A stretch of DNA of 64,000 bases. It comes from Rhodothermales bacterium (GTDB taxonomy: Bacteria; Bacteroidota; Rhodothermia; Rhodothermales; Bin80). Positions within the stretch are counted from its first letter, which is position 1. The number at the start of each line of letters is the position of its first letter. The notes under the pieces are model-generated. The model did no database searches, was not told the origin of the DNA, and saw only the letters and a program-made list of their open reading frames with translations. The stretch is taken from assembly GCA_958296045.1 (NCBI GenBank), contig CATQHT010000003.1, positions 631,246-695,245 on the forward strand, written 5' to 3'. Positions 15,584 through 26,400 of this stretch are shown here, in pieces. Position numbers and translations under genes: made by a program.

Positions 15584-17875
15584 ATGCAGGGGCCACTCGG
15601 GATCTTGGAAACGCTTCGCAGTGCCGTGCTGGAGGTGTCAGCTACGGTAGCGGCGCATCGTGACAAGAGTCGGCGTGCGCTCGCGGGTATGGTGTGCGAG
15701 CAATTCCGCTTGGTCGATGCACATGGCGAGAAGCGGCTGGCGGGCTGCATGAAGGCCCTTAGGGTGCTGCATTCTGAAGAGCAGATTGCTTTACCCCCTC
15801 CACAGGTGAAGCTTCGAATCGCCAAGCCACGGCTATTGGGTAAACCGGTACCGGAGGCGGTGGACGTTCCGGCTGATGTGCGCGAGATCGAGGATTTCGA
15901 GATCGTCCGAGTAGACAGCACACAAGATCGCGCCATCTGGAATACGCTCATGGACGAAGAGCATCCGCGGGGGGTGACCACCTTTGCGGGAGCACAAATG
16001 CGCTACCTAATTAAAAGCGCCCACGGTTATCTGGGGGCGGTCGGTTTCTCTGCCGCTGCGCTTTATCTCAAGGCGCGGGACCGGTGGATGGCCTGGAGTC
16101 ATGAGCAGCGCAGCGGCCATCTTAAGCGCGTAGTGAACCTGAGTCGTTTTCTGATTCGTCCAAGTGTTCGGTGCAAGAATCTGGCGAGCTTCGTGCTGGG
16201 TCGCGTGTTTCGGCGATTGTCCTCCGACTTCATGGCCCGGTATAAGTATGTACCTTACGTGGTAGAGACCTTCGTGGGTCCACGTTACGAGGGTACGTGT
16301 TTCAAGGCAGCAGGCTTCCAATACTTAGGTCTCACCCAGGGGCGCGGTCGGCATGCACCGAGCGGCGTGGGAAAGCGTTCACGGAAGAAGGTATTCGCCT
16401 ATGAACTGGATCCTGCGTGGCGCGATCGGCTGGGCGTACCGCATGTGGCATTGCGACCCCGGCTGGAGGTGGGCGCTGGGCTGGCGAGCGACTCTTGGGC
16501 GGAGCAGGAATTCGGCGGTGCAGCGTTGGGCCATATTCGGCGCACCGCCCGTCTGGTAAAGAGCGCGGCACTAGTAGCAAAGACGATGGGAAAGCCCGTA
16601 ACCACGGTTCCCAACCGAGACTTAGCTGCTGTAAGGGGATATTGGCGATTCATCGAGAAGGCCGATAGGTTCGGCATCACACCTGCGAAGATACTGGCGC
16701 CGCACCGGCAGCGGACCATTGAGCGGATGCGCACCCAGAAAACGGTACTGTGCGTGCAGGATGGTACAGACATTAGTTACAGCGCACGTCCGCAGTGCGA
16801 CGGATTAGAAGTAATCGGTAGTAACCAAACCAAGGCACAGGCGCGCGGCGTACATCTGCACGCGACCCTGGCGTTGAACGACGAGGGATTGCCCTTGGGA
16901 GTATTACGGTGTTCGTACAGAAAAAAGGAAGGGCAAACCACGACGCATCAATGGATTGACGGGCTTCGCGACATAGATGAGGCTGCACAGACGCTGCCGC
17001 GCAAGACGCGCGTGCTTAGCGTGATGGACCGGGAAGCGGATGCATTCGAGATCTTTGCGGCGCAGCGCACTTTGAAGCGGACCGATGTGCTGATTCGGGC
17101 CAAACACGATCGGAATCTGGGTAAGAACCATGATCGCCTGTTTAAAGCCATGCGCCGTGGACCTGCTGCCGGTGTGCTGGAGCTCTTGGTAGAGCGTCTG
17201 AGTCTTCGGGCGAAGTCTGGTCGGATCACGCACAAGGGCCGTCCGAAGCGTAATGCACGCATGGAGGTGCGTTTTCGCCAAGTGAGGCTGCCAGCAACAG
17301 GCGGGTTTGCCGAAGATCCCGTGAAGGTCTCCGCGGTCCACGTTCGTGAGATAGCACCGCCCAAAGGTGCAGATCGGATTGAGTGGTTTCTGCTAACCAC
17401 CGTGGAGGTTACCTCACTACAGGAGGCAGAGCAGATACTGGAATACTACACCCTGCGCTGGCGCGTGGAGGACACCTTTCGGGTACTCAAGACGGGTTGC
17501 CGCGTCGAAAAGCTGCGCATGCAGCAGGCAGAGAACCTGCACCGGGTAATAACGCTGTATATCGTCACGTCCTGGCGGCTCATGCTCATGACGCTGTTGG
17601 GGCGTGTGACTGCCAACATGGACGCGGAAGTGATTTTCACGGACGCGGAGATGCATATGTTGCGGGTCTATGCCCACAATTACGACCTTCCCGAACTCAA
17701 GGACCTCACCTCGGGAATTTTGTTGATGGCAATGATGGGCGGCTACATGAACCGAAAGCACGACCCGCCGCCTGGGCACGAAATCATGTGGCGTGGGTAC
17801 GCAAGTCTGCAGATGCGCGCCATAGCCTACAAAGAACTCAGGATATACGATCTTGTGGAGCGCCCGCCACCATAG
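15584..17875 (+). CDS. Tn5/IS4-type transposase with N-terminal DUF4338 (DruA-like) domain
   Basis: A 763-residue fusion. Residues about 100-275 are a DUF4338 domain, the domain also found in DruA of the Druantia defence system (WNTLMDEEHPRG, SAHGYLGAVGFSAAALYL, NLASFVLGRVFRR, FKAAGFQYLGLTQGRG). Residues about 300-365 are a Tn5-type DNA-binding domain (WAEQEFGGAALGHIRRTARL). From about 385 on is an RNase H-fold transposase with VQDGTDISY (first Asp), VMDREADAFEI (second Asp) and YYTLRWRVEDTFRVLKTGC (the YREK-like Glu block). It appears complete. I could not identify terminal repeats. A shorter broken relative lies in inverted orientation 2 kb away. No other Druantia gene is nearby, so transposition is the likely role. 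Confidence 0.9.
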   Translation: MQGPLGILETLRSAVLEVSATVAAHRDKSRRALAGMVCEQFRLVDAHGEKRLAGCMKALRVLHSEEQIALPPPQVKLRIAKPRLLGKPVPEAVDVPADVREIEDFEIVRVDSTQDRAIWNTLMDEEHPRGVTTFAGAQMRYLIKSAHGYLGAVGFSAAALYLKARDRWMAWSHEQRSGHLKRVVNLSRFLIRPSVRCKNLASFVLGRVFRRLSSDFMARYKYVPYVVETFVGPRYEGTCFKAAGFQYLGLTQGRGRHAPSGVGKRSRKKVFAYELDPAWRDRLGVPHVALRPRLEVGAGLASDSWAEQEFGGAALGHIRRTARLVKSAALVAKTMGKPVTTVPNRDLAAVRGYWRFIEKADRFGITPAKILAPHRQRTIERMRTQKTVLCVQDGTDISYSARPQCDGLEVIGSNQTKAQARGVHLHATLALNDEGLPLGVLRCSYRKKEGQTTTHQWIDGLRDIDEAAQTLPRKTRVLSVMDREADAFEIFAAQRTLKRTDVLIRAKHDRNLGKNHDRLFKAMRRGPAAGVLELLVERLSLRAKSGRITHKGRPKRNARMEVRFRQVRLPATGGFAEDPVKVSAVHVREIAPPKGADRIEWFLLTTVEVTSLQEAEQILEYYTLRWRVEDTFRVLKTGCRVEKLRMQQAENLHRVITLYIVTSWRLMLMTLLGRVTANMDAEVIFTDAEMHMLRVYAHNYDLPELKDLTSGILLMAMMGGYMNRKHDPPPGHEIMWRGYASLQMRAIAYKELRIYDLVERPPP

Positions 17876-18185
17876 CGCATGGCGTAGGTTCGGCAATCTC
17901 AACGGTTTCGCTCACCGCACGCTCCACAAGGTGCATGCCCGCAATGCGAGGGGGTACACGCGCCCGTCGCGGTCGGCGCATACACCCTTAACTCACGCTC
18001 GCTACGCGAATGGCCTTGACCCTTTGCATCTACCACTTAGAATAGCGTAACATTCACCTCCAGCGCGAAGCGCAGGCCTCCCGCTACGAGGGCTATGCTT
18101 TTCTTGTCGAGTAACCGCGTGGCTAAGGGCCAAGATCTGCCCGCCCTATGCACCTTGAGGGCTCGTTGCCAAGCTGCTTGAGTGA
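17876..18185. other. Intergenic region with a possible outer-membrane protein tail
   Basis: On the minus strand, 18037-18153 reads 38 residues from a GTG and ends ALVAGGLRFALEVNVTLF followed by a stop. A final amphipathic strand with a terminal Phe is typical of beta-barrel outer-membrane proteins. The frame is open upstream into the BNR gene end and no complete gene exists, so it may be a remnant cut off by the transposon, or chance. The outer end of the DUF4338 transposon must also lie here. Confidence 0.3.
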
Positions 18186-21059
18186 TTACCGGGTAGGCCT
18201 AGGGGGCCTGACAGTGAGGGCAGCTTGTGCCTGCTCCAATCCAGAGGAAATCGCGATCACATATTCGCCTGACTCTAGGTAGTACCTACCATCATCCGCC
18301 GCCTCCCATTCCCGGGATTCGGCTAATGCGGCGGACTCATCGGCAGTCAGATCGTACGTCACATAATTCAATCCCCGCTCGGCATCGTCAGCAAAGGACC
18401 TAACATTTCCTTCCGCGTCCCGTACGTGTACAGTAACCTCACCTGCATCCCCGACCCAGTAGCAGAATGCCACGTCAGGCTGAAATGGCTCGCGCCAAAC
18501 CGCAGTCTGCCGCCCCCAGAATGAAGAGCGTGTGACGGGATCAACCTTAAAGACGTGGAGTACCTTGTCCATAAGCTCCGGCGTCAACAGCTGCAGCTCA
18601 CTAATGTCTGCCCGATAGATGGAGCGACCGTGCGTTCCCACCAACAAGTCCTTGGCACGCGCCTGGATCTTCAGATCATGCACTGGAGCGTATGGCAATG
18701 ACGGCCCAGCGCTCATAAACGTCATGCCTTGATCCAGAGATACGTATAAGCCATGGTCGGTCCCCACATACAGCAAGTCCGCGTTGGCCGGATCCTCCAA
18801 CACAACGTTCACAGGCTCCATCGGCAGGTCTAAGCCGATCTCGGTCCACGTGGCCCCGTAATCGTCGGACTGATAGACATAGGCTTCAAAGTGATCCCAG
18901 CGGTACCCATTGAGCGTCACATACACACGCCCCATATAATGATGGGAAGCCTCAACACGACTGACCCAAAGGTCTGGCGGTAAGTCATCAGAAATGCGCT
19001 TCCATGTATATCCCCCATCCCGGGACACATGCACCAATCCGTCGTCGGAGCCGACATATACCAAGCCAAACCGCATCGGGGACTCGTCAATGGTCGTTAG
19101 CGTGCCGTATGGGACATCCCCTTTGCGACCTCCCTGGGTAAGGTCGCCAGACAGCGTTTCCCAATTTCTGCCCCGGTCGAAGGAACGATGCACCTTGTTG
19201 GTTCCAAAGTATAGAACGTCGGGATTATGGCGAGAAAGGTGGATCGGGGTCTGCCAATTGAAGCGCAGCGGACGCTCACCTAGTGTGTGCTCAGGCCGGA
19301 TGGATTCACGCTGGCCACTGGCCTTATTAATGCGCACATAGTAGCCGAATTGTGACCCGGTGTACACTAGGTTGTTGGTACGCGGGTCTACCGCCACCTG
19401 CATGCCGTCACCGCCCAGATACCGTTCATAGGGATAGCGGCCACTCGCATACCATCCGTAGGAATACTCGTACGTGTGGGGGCCGCCCCACACGCCATTA
19501 TCCTGCAGCCCTCCGTACACATGGTACGGGCGCGCATCGTCCACACCAATAGCATAGAACTGCCCCACTGCTGGCGTATTGGCTTTGAAAAATGTCTTCC
19601 CGTCATCATATGTGATGTTAACGCCCCCGTCATTCCCGTTGATAAAGTGACCCGTACGCTTGGGGTTGATCCACATCGCTTGGTGATCCGCATGCACATG
19701 TGGCCCGCCAATGGCCGCCCACGTTGCTCCCCCATCTGGAGAGCGCAGCAAGGGCACACCGAGCAGGTACACGACATCGGAGTCCGTCGCGTCAACCCGG
19801 ATTTCGCCGAAGTAGTAGCCGTAGGAGTTGTACACGCTATCTAGAAACTCCTCGTGGGTCTTGCGCCACGTCTGACCCGCATCATCGGACCGGTAGACCT
19901 CCGCCCCAACCACTGGTGTATCGAACAGCTCCCGATTGGCATCCTCCACGTACCATACCAGGTGGATCGGTTCAATGTCCTCCTCATGCACCTTCTGAAA
20001 AATCTCGCGCGCTGGGTATTCTGAACCAAAACCGTTGTCTTCCAGGTAGTCCGCAACCATCGTGGTATCCAATTCCAGAAACTGCTCCCGATTCATCGTA
20101 CGAAGCATGTCCCTCGTCAGCTGCGGCTCCTCGTCATCTTCCTCCAGCGGGCGACGATCCTGGTTGTCGAGAACAGCATAAAGCACGTTGGAATCAAACA
20201 TCGCCAATCCTATCCGGCCCACGCCCGGCCCTTCAGCGAATGGCAGTTGATCCCACGTCTTGCCGCCATCCGACGACTTATAGATGCCGGAGCTGCTTCC
20301 ACTTTCCACAAGGTTCCATGCCCTACGCTCCCGGTGCCATATTGCGGCGTAGAGCACCTGCGGGTCGTTAGGATCTGCGACCAGATCGATGGCGCCCGCG
20401 TTCGGGCCCACAAACAGCGTCTTATTCCATGTGAGGCCTCCGTCAACGCTCTTGTAGACGCCTCTTCCGGGGTTTGGCGAATAGAGTGCTCCCAAGGCGC
20501 CAACCCAGAGCGTATCTGGATTCGTGGGGTGCAGGACGATGCGCCCGATCCGGTGGGTCTCCTGCAGGCCGCGATGCTCCCATGTTTTGCCGCCATCGGT
20601 GCTTCGGTATATGCCCGTGCCCGAGTATGACGAGCGACTCGAGTTGTTTTCTCCCGTGCCGACCCAGATGGTCTCGCCATGATCCCAGTCCACAGCGATG
20701 TCGCCAATGGTCATGACCGCCTCGTGGTCGAATAGCGGCTCAAAAGATTGCCCGTTGTTGACGGTACGCCACAAGCCTCCCGAAGCATAGGCCACATAGA
20801 AGCGTGTCGGATTGATTGGATCCGCATCAATGTCCACCACGCGCCCGCTCATAATGGTGGGACCTACATTCGCAAACTCCAGGTTGGTGAGGAGCGAACC
20901 GCTGCGGCCCGCCATCCTTGTTTCAAAGCTGGCCAGCCTGTCAGCAGCCGCGGTGGGCTCTACCAGTGATGGCATGGGCCCGGGCTCGGCAGGCTGCTGT
21001 GCCTGCGCCACAAGCGCGCTAGCGGCTAACAGTGCAAGGCAAAGGGTGATGGCGCGCAT
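18186..21059 (-). CDS. Secreted BNR/sortilin-type beta-propeller protein
   Basis: A 957-residue exported protein when started at MRAITLCLALLAASALVAQAQ, which gives a clean signal peptide. The open frame extends 76 codons further upstream, but that part is not signal-like. The body contains many BNR/Asp-box repeats (YRSTDGGKTW, YKSVDGGLTW, YKSSDGGKTW, YRSDDAGQTW, VYQSDDYGATW), which build large propellers as in VPS10/sortilin and xyloglucanase-like proteins. A C-terminal region (about 860-957) looks like a separate beta domain. Such proteins are common in Rhodothermota and related marine bacteria, usually annotated as glycosyl hydrolases, but no catalytic residues can be assigned. Probably periplasmic or cell-surface. 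Confidence 0.85.
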   Translation of the reverse strand: MRAITLCLALLAASALVAQAQQPAEPGPMPSLVEPTAAADRLASFETRMAGRSGSLLTNLEFANVGPTIMSGRVVDIDADPINPTRFYVAYASGGLWRTVNNGQSFEPLFDHEAVMTIGDIAVDWDHGETIWVGTGENNSSRSSYSGTGIYRSTDGGKTWEHRGLQETHRIGRIVLHPTNPDTLWVGALGALYSPNPGRGVYKSVDGGLTWNKTLFVGPNAGAIDLVADPNDPQVLYAAIWHRERRAWNLVESGSSSGIYKSSDGGKTWDQLPFAEGPGVGRIGLAMFDSNVLYAVLDNQDRRPLEEDDEEPQLTRDMLRTMNREQFLELDTTMVADYLEDNGFGSEYPAREIFQKVHEEDIEPIHLVWYVEDANRELFDTPVVGAEVYRSDDAGQTWRKTHEEFLDSVYNSYGYYFGEIRVDATDSDVVYLLGVPLLRSPDGGATWAAIGGPHVHADHQAMWINPKRTGHFINGNDGGVNITYDDGKTFFKANTPAVGQFYAIGVDDARPYHVYGGLQDNGVWGGPHTYEYSYGWYASGRYPYERYLGGDGMQVAVDPRTNNLVYTGSQFGYYVRINKASGQRESIRPEHTLGERPLRFNWQTPIHLSRHNPDVLYFGTNKVHRSFDRGRNWETLSGDLTQGGRKGDVPYGTLTTIDESPMRFGLVYVGSDDGLVHVSRDGGYTWKRISDDLPPDLWVSRVEASHHYMGRVYVTLNGYRWDHFEAYVYQSDDYGATWTEIGLDLPMEPVNVVLEDPANADLLYVGTDHGLYVSLDQGMTFMSAGPSLPYAPVHDLKIQARAKDLLVGTHGRSIYRADISELQLLTPELMDKVLHVFKVDPVTRSSFWGRQTAVWREPFQPDVAFCYWVGDAGEVTVHVRDAEGNVRSFADDAERGLNYVTYDLTADESAALAESREWEAADDGRYYLESGEYVIAISSGLEQAQAALTVRPPRPTR

Positions 21060-21295
21060 GATCTTGGATCTGATTGGTCCAAGGCGTAAAGTACGGCACG
21101 CGCGGCCCTGCAGGCAACGCGCACCGCACGCAATACGAACCATACGCACAGGTTTGAAAGCAACGCGCAGGGTGCCTGGTCGGCGGGCAGGCAGATCAGT
21201 AAGTCCGCCTTGCGGATCAGAAGGCTCGCGTGGTGATCCAGCTGGAAAGAGCGGGGCAAAGAAGTCTCTACACCTCGTGTGGTGCAAGCGCGTAG

Positions 21296-22180
21296 CTACC
21301 TGTTGTCCTCCAAAGCTGCAGCGAGCCGATGCAGCTTTCTGAACGATACGCTATCACGTACATCAGTGCAGTGGTCAATCTCTACACCTCTGCCGCTGAC
21401 CTCCACCGCCACGATAAAGCGATCAGCTACCCAGACCATGATAGCACATTCCACCTGGTCGTCACTGATTCGCGTGAGCGACTCATAAGCCGGATAGTCG
21501 CCCGAACGTGGCCTGAAACGCCTCGTCCGCTCAAACCCATCACTGCTCTCCTGATCAATCTCCCCATCCAGCCACTCAGCCGACTTGCGGACCAACGGCG
21601 CAAGAGCACCTGGATCAATGATGCTGACCGATGCCTCGACCTCGTCACTGGCAAATTTGGCCGTCACATCCGCACCACCAGTCCCAAATGGATGGTGTTT
21701 GCTGTCAGTCGTCACCAGGTCGAGCCCATCAATATCATTGGGCAAAAGCTTCATGAGATCACGCACATGGGCGGGCTCCTTGCGGCGGCTTTCGCCGACG
21801 ATCTCATCAATGAGGACAGCCACCTCGCTGAGCACGTCTTCCAGCTGATCCGAAAACTCCTCGATAGATTCTTCAATAGTCTCTTCCAACGCGTCCTCTA
21901 GCTCATCGCTTACGATGGCATCATCTGGATCCTCATCGTGCTCATCCCACTCCCTTTCAGAACGAAGTTCCCGCTCCTGGCGCTCTTGCTCTTCCTGCAC
22001 AGAATCCTCCTGCCTCTCTACATCCCTCTCTTCGCTGACCTCATAGGCATCCTGGGATTCTGCGGCTTCGTCGGATTTCATGCTTGGTTCGCCGCTGCAC
22101 GCTCCGACAGCGGCTGTAATCAGAAACAGGAGAAAGCACTTCAGTGCCTGGGGCGTCATGGACTTCAGGGGAGCGCTCAT
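21296..22180 (-). CDS. Acidic lipoprotein with a charged coiled-coil-like region
   Basis: A 294-residue protein starting at MSAPLKSM (an ATG 14 codons upstream is possible). The signal ends in AAVGACSG, a good lipobox with Cys at about residue 28. Residues about 35-125 are extremely rich in Glu, Asp, Arg and Gln (runs such as RQEDSVQEEQERQERELRSE), predicting an extended helix or coiled coil. The C-terminal half (about 140-290) is a compact domain with beta-type segments and an LVTTDSKHHPFGTGGADVTAKF stretch that resembles transposon-independent envelope proteins I cannot name. Probably anchored in the outer membrane. Function unknown. Confidence 0.75.
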   Translation of the reverse strand: MSAPLKSMTPQALKCFLLFLITAAVGACSGEPSMKSDEAAESQDAYEVSEERDVERQEDSVQEEQERQERELRSEREWDEHDEDPDDAIVSDELEDALEETIEESIEEFSDQLEDVLSEVAVLIDEIVGESRRKEPAHVRDLMKLLPNDIDGLDLVTTDSKHHPFGTGGADVTAKFASDEVEASVSIIDPGALAPLVRKSAEWLDGEIDQESSDGFERTRRFRPRSGDYPAYESLTRISDDQVECAIMVWVADRFIVAVEVSGRGVEIDHCTDVRDSVSFRKLHRLAAALEDNR

Positions 22181-22222
22181 CTGACATTCAGGTGTTGGTC
22201 TGAGCTGCTCAAGTGTACGCAA

Positions 22223-22746
22223 TGATCTCCCTACAGGGTTCAGCAGTCCTTAGGAGAGCGATTGCGCCAATCGCATGATTACCGACAGGCTGGCACCGCC
22301 GTTCTCCAAGGTGGTCATCCAGCCGTTGCTGTTTGGGCTGCAGCGGACCATGATCCAAGGATGATGCAATAGATGCATTGATGCTGGACTGCTTGCCAAC
22401 ATATTCGATTCCGCTGAATTTCTTCCAGCAGGCGTGGCTGTTGATACCGGCGATTGGCGCCTATTGTTGCACGTAGGGCATTGCACGTCGCACCGGCGAA
22501 AAGCACTTGTCCCCTTCCGTCAGCAGGCTTTACTACTGGACGTGCCACCACATGCTATTCCGGCTGGGCACCGGGGACAATCCTTGTGGTCAACCTGGAT
22601 GCACACCACTAACGTCAGGATAGGACAATCGAGGCTCGTGCCCGTCCACCATGTTGTACAGTGGCCAGAAGTGATGGGTCCGAGGATTTTCGAAGACCGC
22701 GCGCCACACGCAGGCCGGCGGATGCTGCGCGCCATCAGTTCCCAGG
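22223..22746. other. Non-coding or decayed region upstream of the lipoprotein gene
   Basis: No gene is convincing. Minus-strand frames contain Cys pairs (DCPRCP and VQCPTCN, in two different frames), which could be the relic of a zinc-ribbon transposase or nothing. The region separates the thymidylate kinase end from the acidic lipoprotein start and should hold the latter's promoter. Confidence 0.35.
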
Positions 22747-23475
22747 CTATGGTTCTATACTGGAATACGCATCCGCGCCCGTCTGGCCAAGCCAAAACTC
22801 GCTTACCTTGGTGAAAACCTCTTGGTGTATGCTATCAATGCTGCGCACCTGCCCATCGCACTTCATACAACGTACCCGCAACCAACGCGAACCGTACTGC
22901 AGCGCGCACAGCTCACTGTATACGTCGCGAACACGTTCCAGAAATGGCCGATCACGCTCGTGTAGGTCAGCCTTGAGATCGGTGTAACCTCGCTCTGCCT
23001 TGTTTGCGACTTGGGCAGCACCCGCCTCTACTGTGACATCCAGCAGCACGGTCAAGTCAGGATGCGGCAGTCTGTTTGCCTCGTACTCCACACGAGAAAG
23101 CCATGCATAAAAGTCGAATCGCTTCTGTGCCGGAATGCGCGCACCCTGGAAGGCCAAGTTGGATGCCACATACCGATCCGCTACCACAATGGCGTGCTCC
23201 CGTTGCAGGGTCTCCAGCATGCCACGGCTCTCAAAGCGATCTTCGGCAAACAGCAGCGCGGGAAACCAGACTGGGATGGAGTCCAAGGGACCAAATTGTC
23301 CGTTCAGGTAGCCGCTTAGAATCCGACCACTCCATGTCTTGCCATAGCGCGGAAAGGCCGTCCAACATGCCGACACACCAGCCGCCCTTAGTGCCTGGAC
23401 CAGACGTACAGTCTGTGTTCGCTTGCCTGCACCGTCTATACCTTCGATAGCTATAAACAAGGTCCGGCCCGTCAC
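22747..23475 (-). CDS. tmk: Thymidylate kinase
   Basis: A 242-residue dTMP kinase. P-loop EGIDGAGKRTQ lies near the N-terminus, the substrate DRY motif is DRYVASNLAFQGAR, and RTLFIAIEG and FPRYGKTWSGR are family-like. It phosphorylates dTMP to dTDP for DNA synthesis. The chosen start is a GTG at 23475 that overlaps the IcmF stop (ATGTGA), giving VTGRTLFIAIEG. A longer frame to 23538 would overlap the mutase by 66 bases. The overlap implies translational coupling to icmF. It is somewhat longer than typical Tmk (about 205-215 residues), with the extra residues at the C-terminus. Confidence 0.9.
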   Translation of the reverse strand: MTGRTLFIAIEGIDGAGKRTQTVRLVQALRAAGVSACWTAFPRYGKTWSGRILSGYLNGQFGPLDSIPVWFPALLFAEDRFESRGMLETLQREHAIVVADRYVASNLAFQGARIPAQKRFDFYAWLSRVEYEANRLPHPDLTVLLDVTVEAGAAQVANKAERGYTDLKADLHERDRPFLERVRDVYSELCALQYGSRWLRVRCMKCDGQVRSIDSIHQEVFTKVSEFWLGQTGADAYSSIEP

Positions 23476-26400
23476 ATTGAGCGACGGTATTGACCGCCCA
23501 CGCGAAACAGCTCCTGCGTCAGCTGCTCCAAGCTGCACACCCTGACCGCATCCATCAGCGCCTCAAAGAGGTTTGCTCCCCTGCGAGCCCCCTTTGCCAC
23601 TCGCGCAAGCGCCACGGGTGCTAAAACCCGGTTTCGATGCTGGAATGCGCGAAGGTTGGCGATCTGGTGCCGCTTTTCCTCCTCCGTGGATCGGGAAAGA
23701 AACTGGGGCGCCGCGCCTGCATCTGCCTCTACGCCATCCTCGCGCCCTCTAAACTCGTTGACACCGACGATAGACAGCTCTCCAGACTGTTTTTGCCATT
23801 CGTAGCGAAGCGACTCATCCTGAATCTTGCCGCGCTGGTACGTAGACTCCATCGCACCCAGCACCCCGCCGCGATAGTTGATGCGCTCAAATTCCAGCCA
23901 AACAGCTTCTTCCACAAGGTCTGTCAGCTCGTCGATAATGAACGAACCTTGCAGGGGGTTTTCATTCTTGGCCTGACCCAGCTCGCGACCGATAATCAGC
24001 TGTATCGCCATCGCACGCCGCACACTCTCTTCCGTCGGCGTGGTGATCGCCTCATCGTATGCGTTGGTGTGCAGGCTGTTGCAGTTGTCATAGATAGCAT
24101 ACAGCGCCTGCAGCGTCGTGCGGATGTCGTTGAATTCAATCTCCTGCGCGTGCAGGCTGCGACCTGATGTCTGAATGTGATACTTGAGCTTCTGGCTGCG
24201 GGTGTTGGCCCCATACTTGTCGCGCATCGTAACAGCCCAGATGCGACGAGCCACGCGACCTATCACGCTGTATTCCGCATCCATCCCGTTGGAAAAAAAG
24301 AAGGACAGGTTTGGCGCAAAGTCATCAATAGCCATCCCGCGGGCCAGGTAATATTCTACATAGGTAAAGCCGTTGGCCAGTGTGAAGGCGAGCTGCGTGA
24401 TCGGATTGGCGCCCGCTTCGGCAATGTGGTAGCCCGACACCGATACCGAATAGAAGTTTCGCATCCCGTGATCCACGAAATACTGCTGGATGTCGCCCAT
24501 CATGCGCAGCGCCATCTCCGTGGAAAAGATGCACGTGTTTTGTGCCTGGTCTTCTTTGAGAATGTCTGCCTGCACGGTCCCGCGCACCCCGCTTAGCGTG
24601 CGCGCCTTGATGGACTGGTGTTCCGGGCGCGTAAGCACGCCCCAGTCCACAAGATCTGCGGATGTGCATCCTAGCATTCCGAGGCCGCTATGGTCGTGCT
24701 CAGGCGGCAATGCTACTTCGCGGCCATCTGGGCCAAAGGGCACGTAGTGAGGCCGACCCCGGCCGAGTCGCTCGTCAATCGTGCGTGCTGCCTCTTGCCA
24801 GCAATTCTCTAAGCGCAGGAACCGTTCGCTCTGCTGATCAATGGCGGCATTGAGAAACATCGCCAGAATCATCGGCGCTGGGCCGTTGATCGTCATCGAG
24901 ACACTGGTCCGCGCATCCAGAAGATTGAATCCGCTGAACAGCTTCTTCATGTCGTCCAGCGTGCAGATCGATACACCTGCGTTTCCAACCTTGCCGTAGA
25001 TGTCCAGCCGCTCATCTGGATCGAAGCCGTAGAGCGTCGGTGAGTCAAAAGCCGTGGATAAGCGACGTGCTGGCATGCGTGCCGACACTAGGTGAAATCG
25101 GCGATTCGTGCGCTCTGGACTGCCCTCTCCAGCAAACATGCGGATGGGGTCTTCCTGCGTTCTCTTGAGCGGATAAACTCCGCTGGTAAAAGGGAAGTAG
25201 CCGGGCAGATTCTCCAGGAGCGCGAATCGCAAGCGTTCGCCTGCATCCTGCGTCCTTGGCAGCGCTATGCGCGGCACCTTCAACCCGCTCAATGTTGACG
25301 TGAAAAGCGGCGCCCGGATTTCTTTGCCCCGCACTTGGTATGTATAGTACTCGCTACGATACGTTTCCATGCGCTCGTCCCATCGACTCAGGACATCCCT
25401 GCTGATCATGCTCAGCCGTCTCCACCAGTGACGCACCATGGAACTGAGCCGATCCGTCAGCTGCACTACATCGTTCGGCTCCCAAATCTCCACCTGCTGG
25501 CGGACCCCTACCGCCTGGCCCCACTTGCGTGCGATAGCGATCTGCTTTTCCGCGTGCGCGCGGTATGCGCGACATACTTCTACAATCTCTCCCAGATAGC
25601 GCTGGCGCTTGGCGGGTATGATCTGGGCATCTGTCTGATCGTGCGCAGGAGCGTGGATGGAGGTCGCATACCGCAGGCCATGGCGCTCCTGCAAAGCTTT
25701 CACAACGTCGGCGTAGAGGCGCGTAACACCAGCGTTGTTGAAACGTGAAGCCATTGTCGGATACACCGGCATCGCCTCCAGGCTTTCCCCGAATGCAAGG
25801 CGATTGCGCTGCACCTGTTTACGAATATCGCGCAAGGCATCGGGACTGCCTCTGCGGTCAAACTTGTTAAGTGCCACGAAGTCGGCGGCATCCAGCATGC
25901 CAATCTTTTCCAGCTGCGTGGCGGCTCCGTAGTCGCAGGTCATCACGTACAGCGAGACATCCACAAGATTCACAACCTCGGTGTCATTCTGACCGATGCC
26001 CGCCGTCTCAACAATGACCAGGTCAAAGCCGTCCTGACAGCAGGCTGCCACGCATGCACGCAGCGCTTCACTTACGGCCCGATGGGCTTGGCGCGTAGCG
26101 AAGCTGCGCATAAACACGCGGCAGTTTCCTGCCTCGTCTTTCGCAACATCACCATACATCGCATTCATTCGGATCCGGTCCCCGAGCAGAGCGCCACCGG
26201 TTCGGTGCCGCGTGGGATCCACCGACAGCACCGCGACCCTGGACTCGGGAATATCACTTAGCATGCGTAGCACGAGTTCGTCCGTCAGCGTGGACTTACC
26301 AGCGCCGCCTGTACCTGTGATGCCCAGCACCGGCACGGGCAGACTCCCGTTCGTCTGTGCGGGCGGTTGCACTGTTTCATGTCCCGCCTCAATCCGCGAA

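Noticed and set aside
15584-17875. Druantia anti-phage system
   Set aside because: Only the DruA-like domain is present, fused to a transposase; no DruB-D or large DruE helicase gene is nearby.
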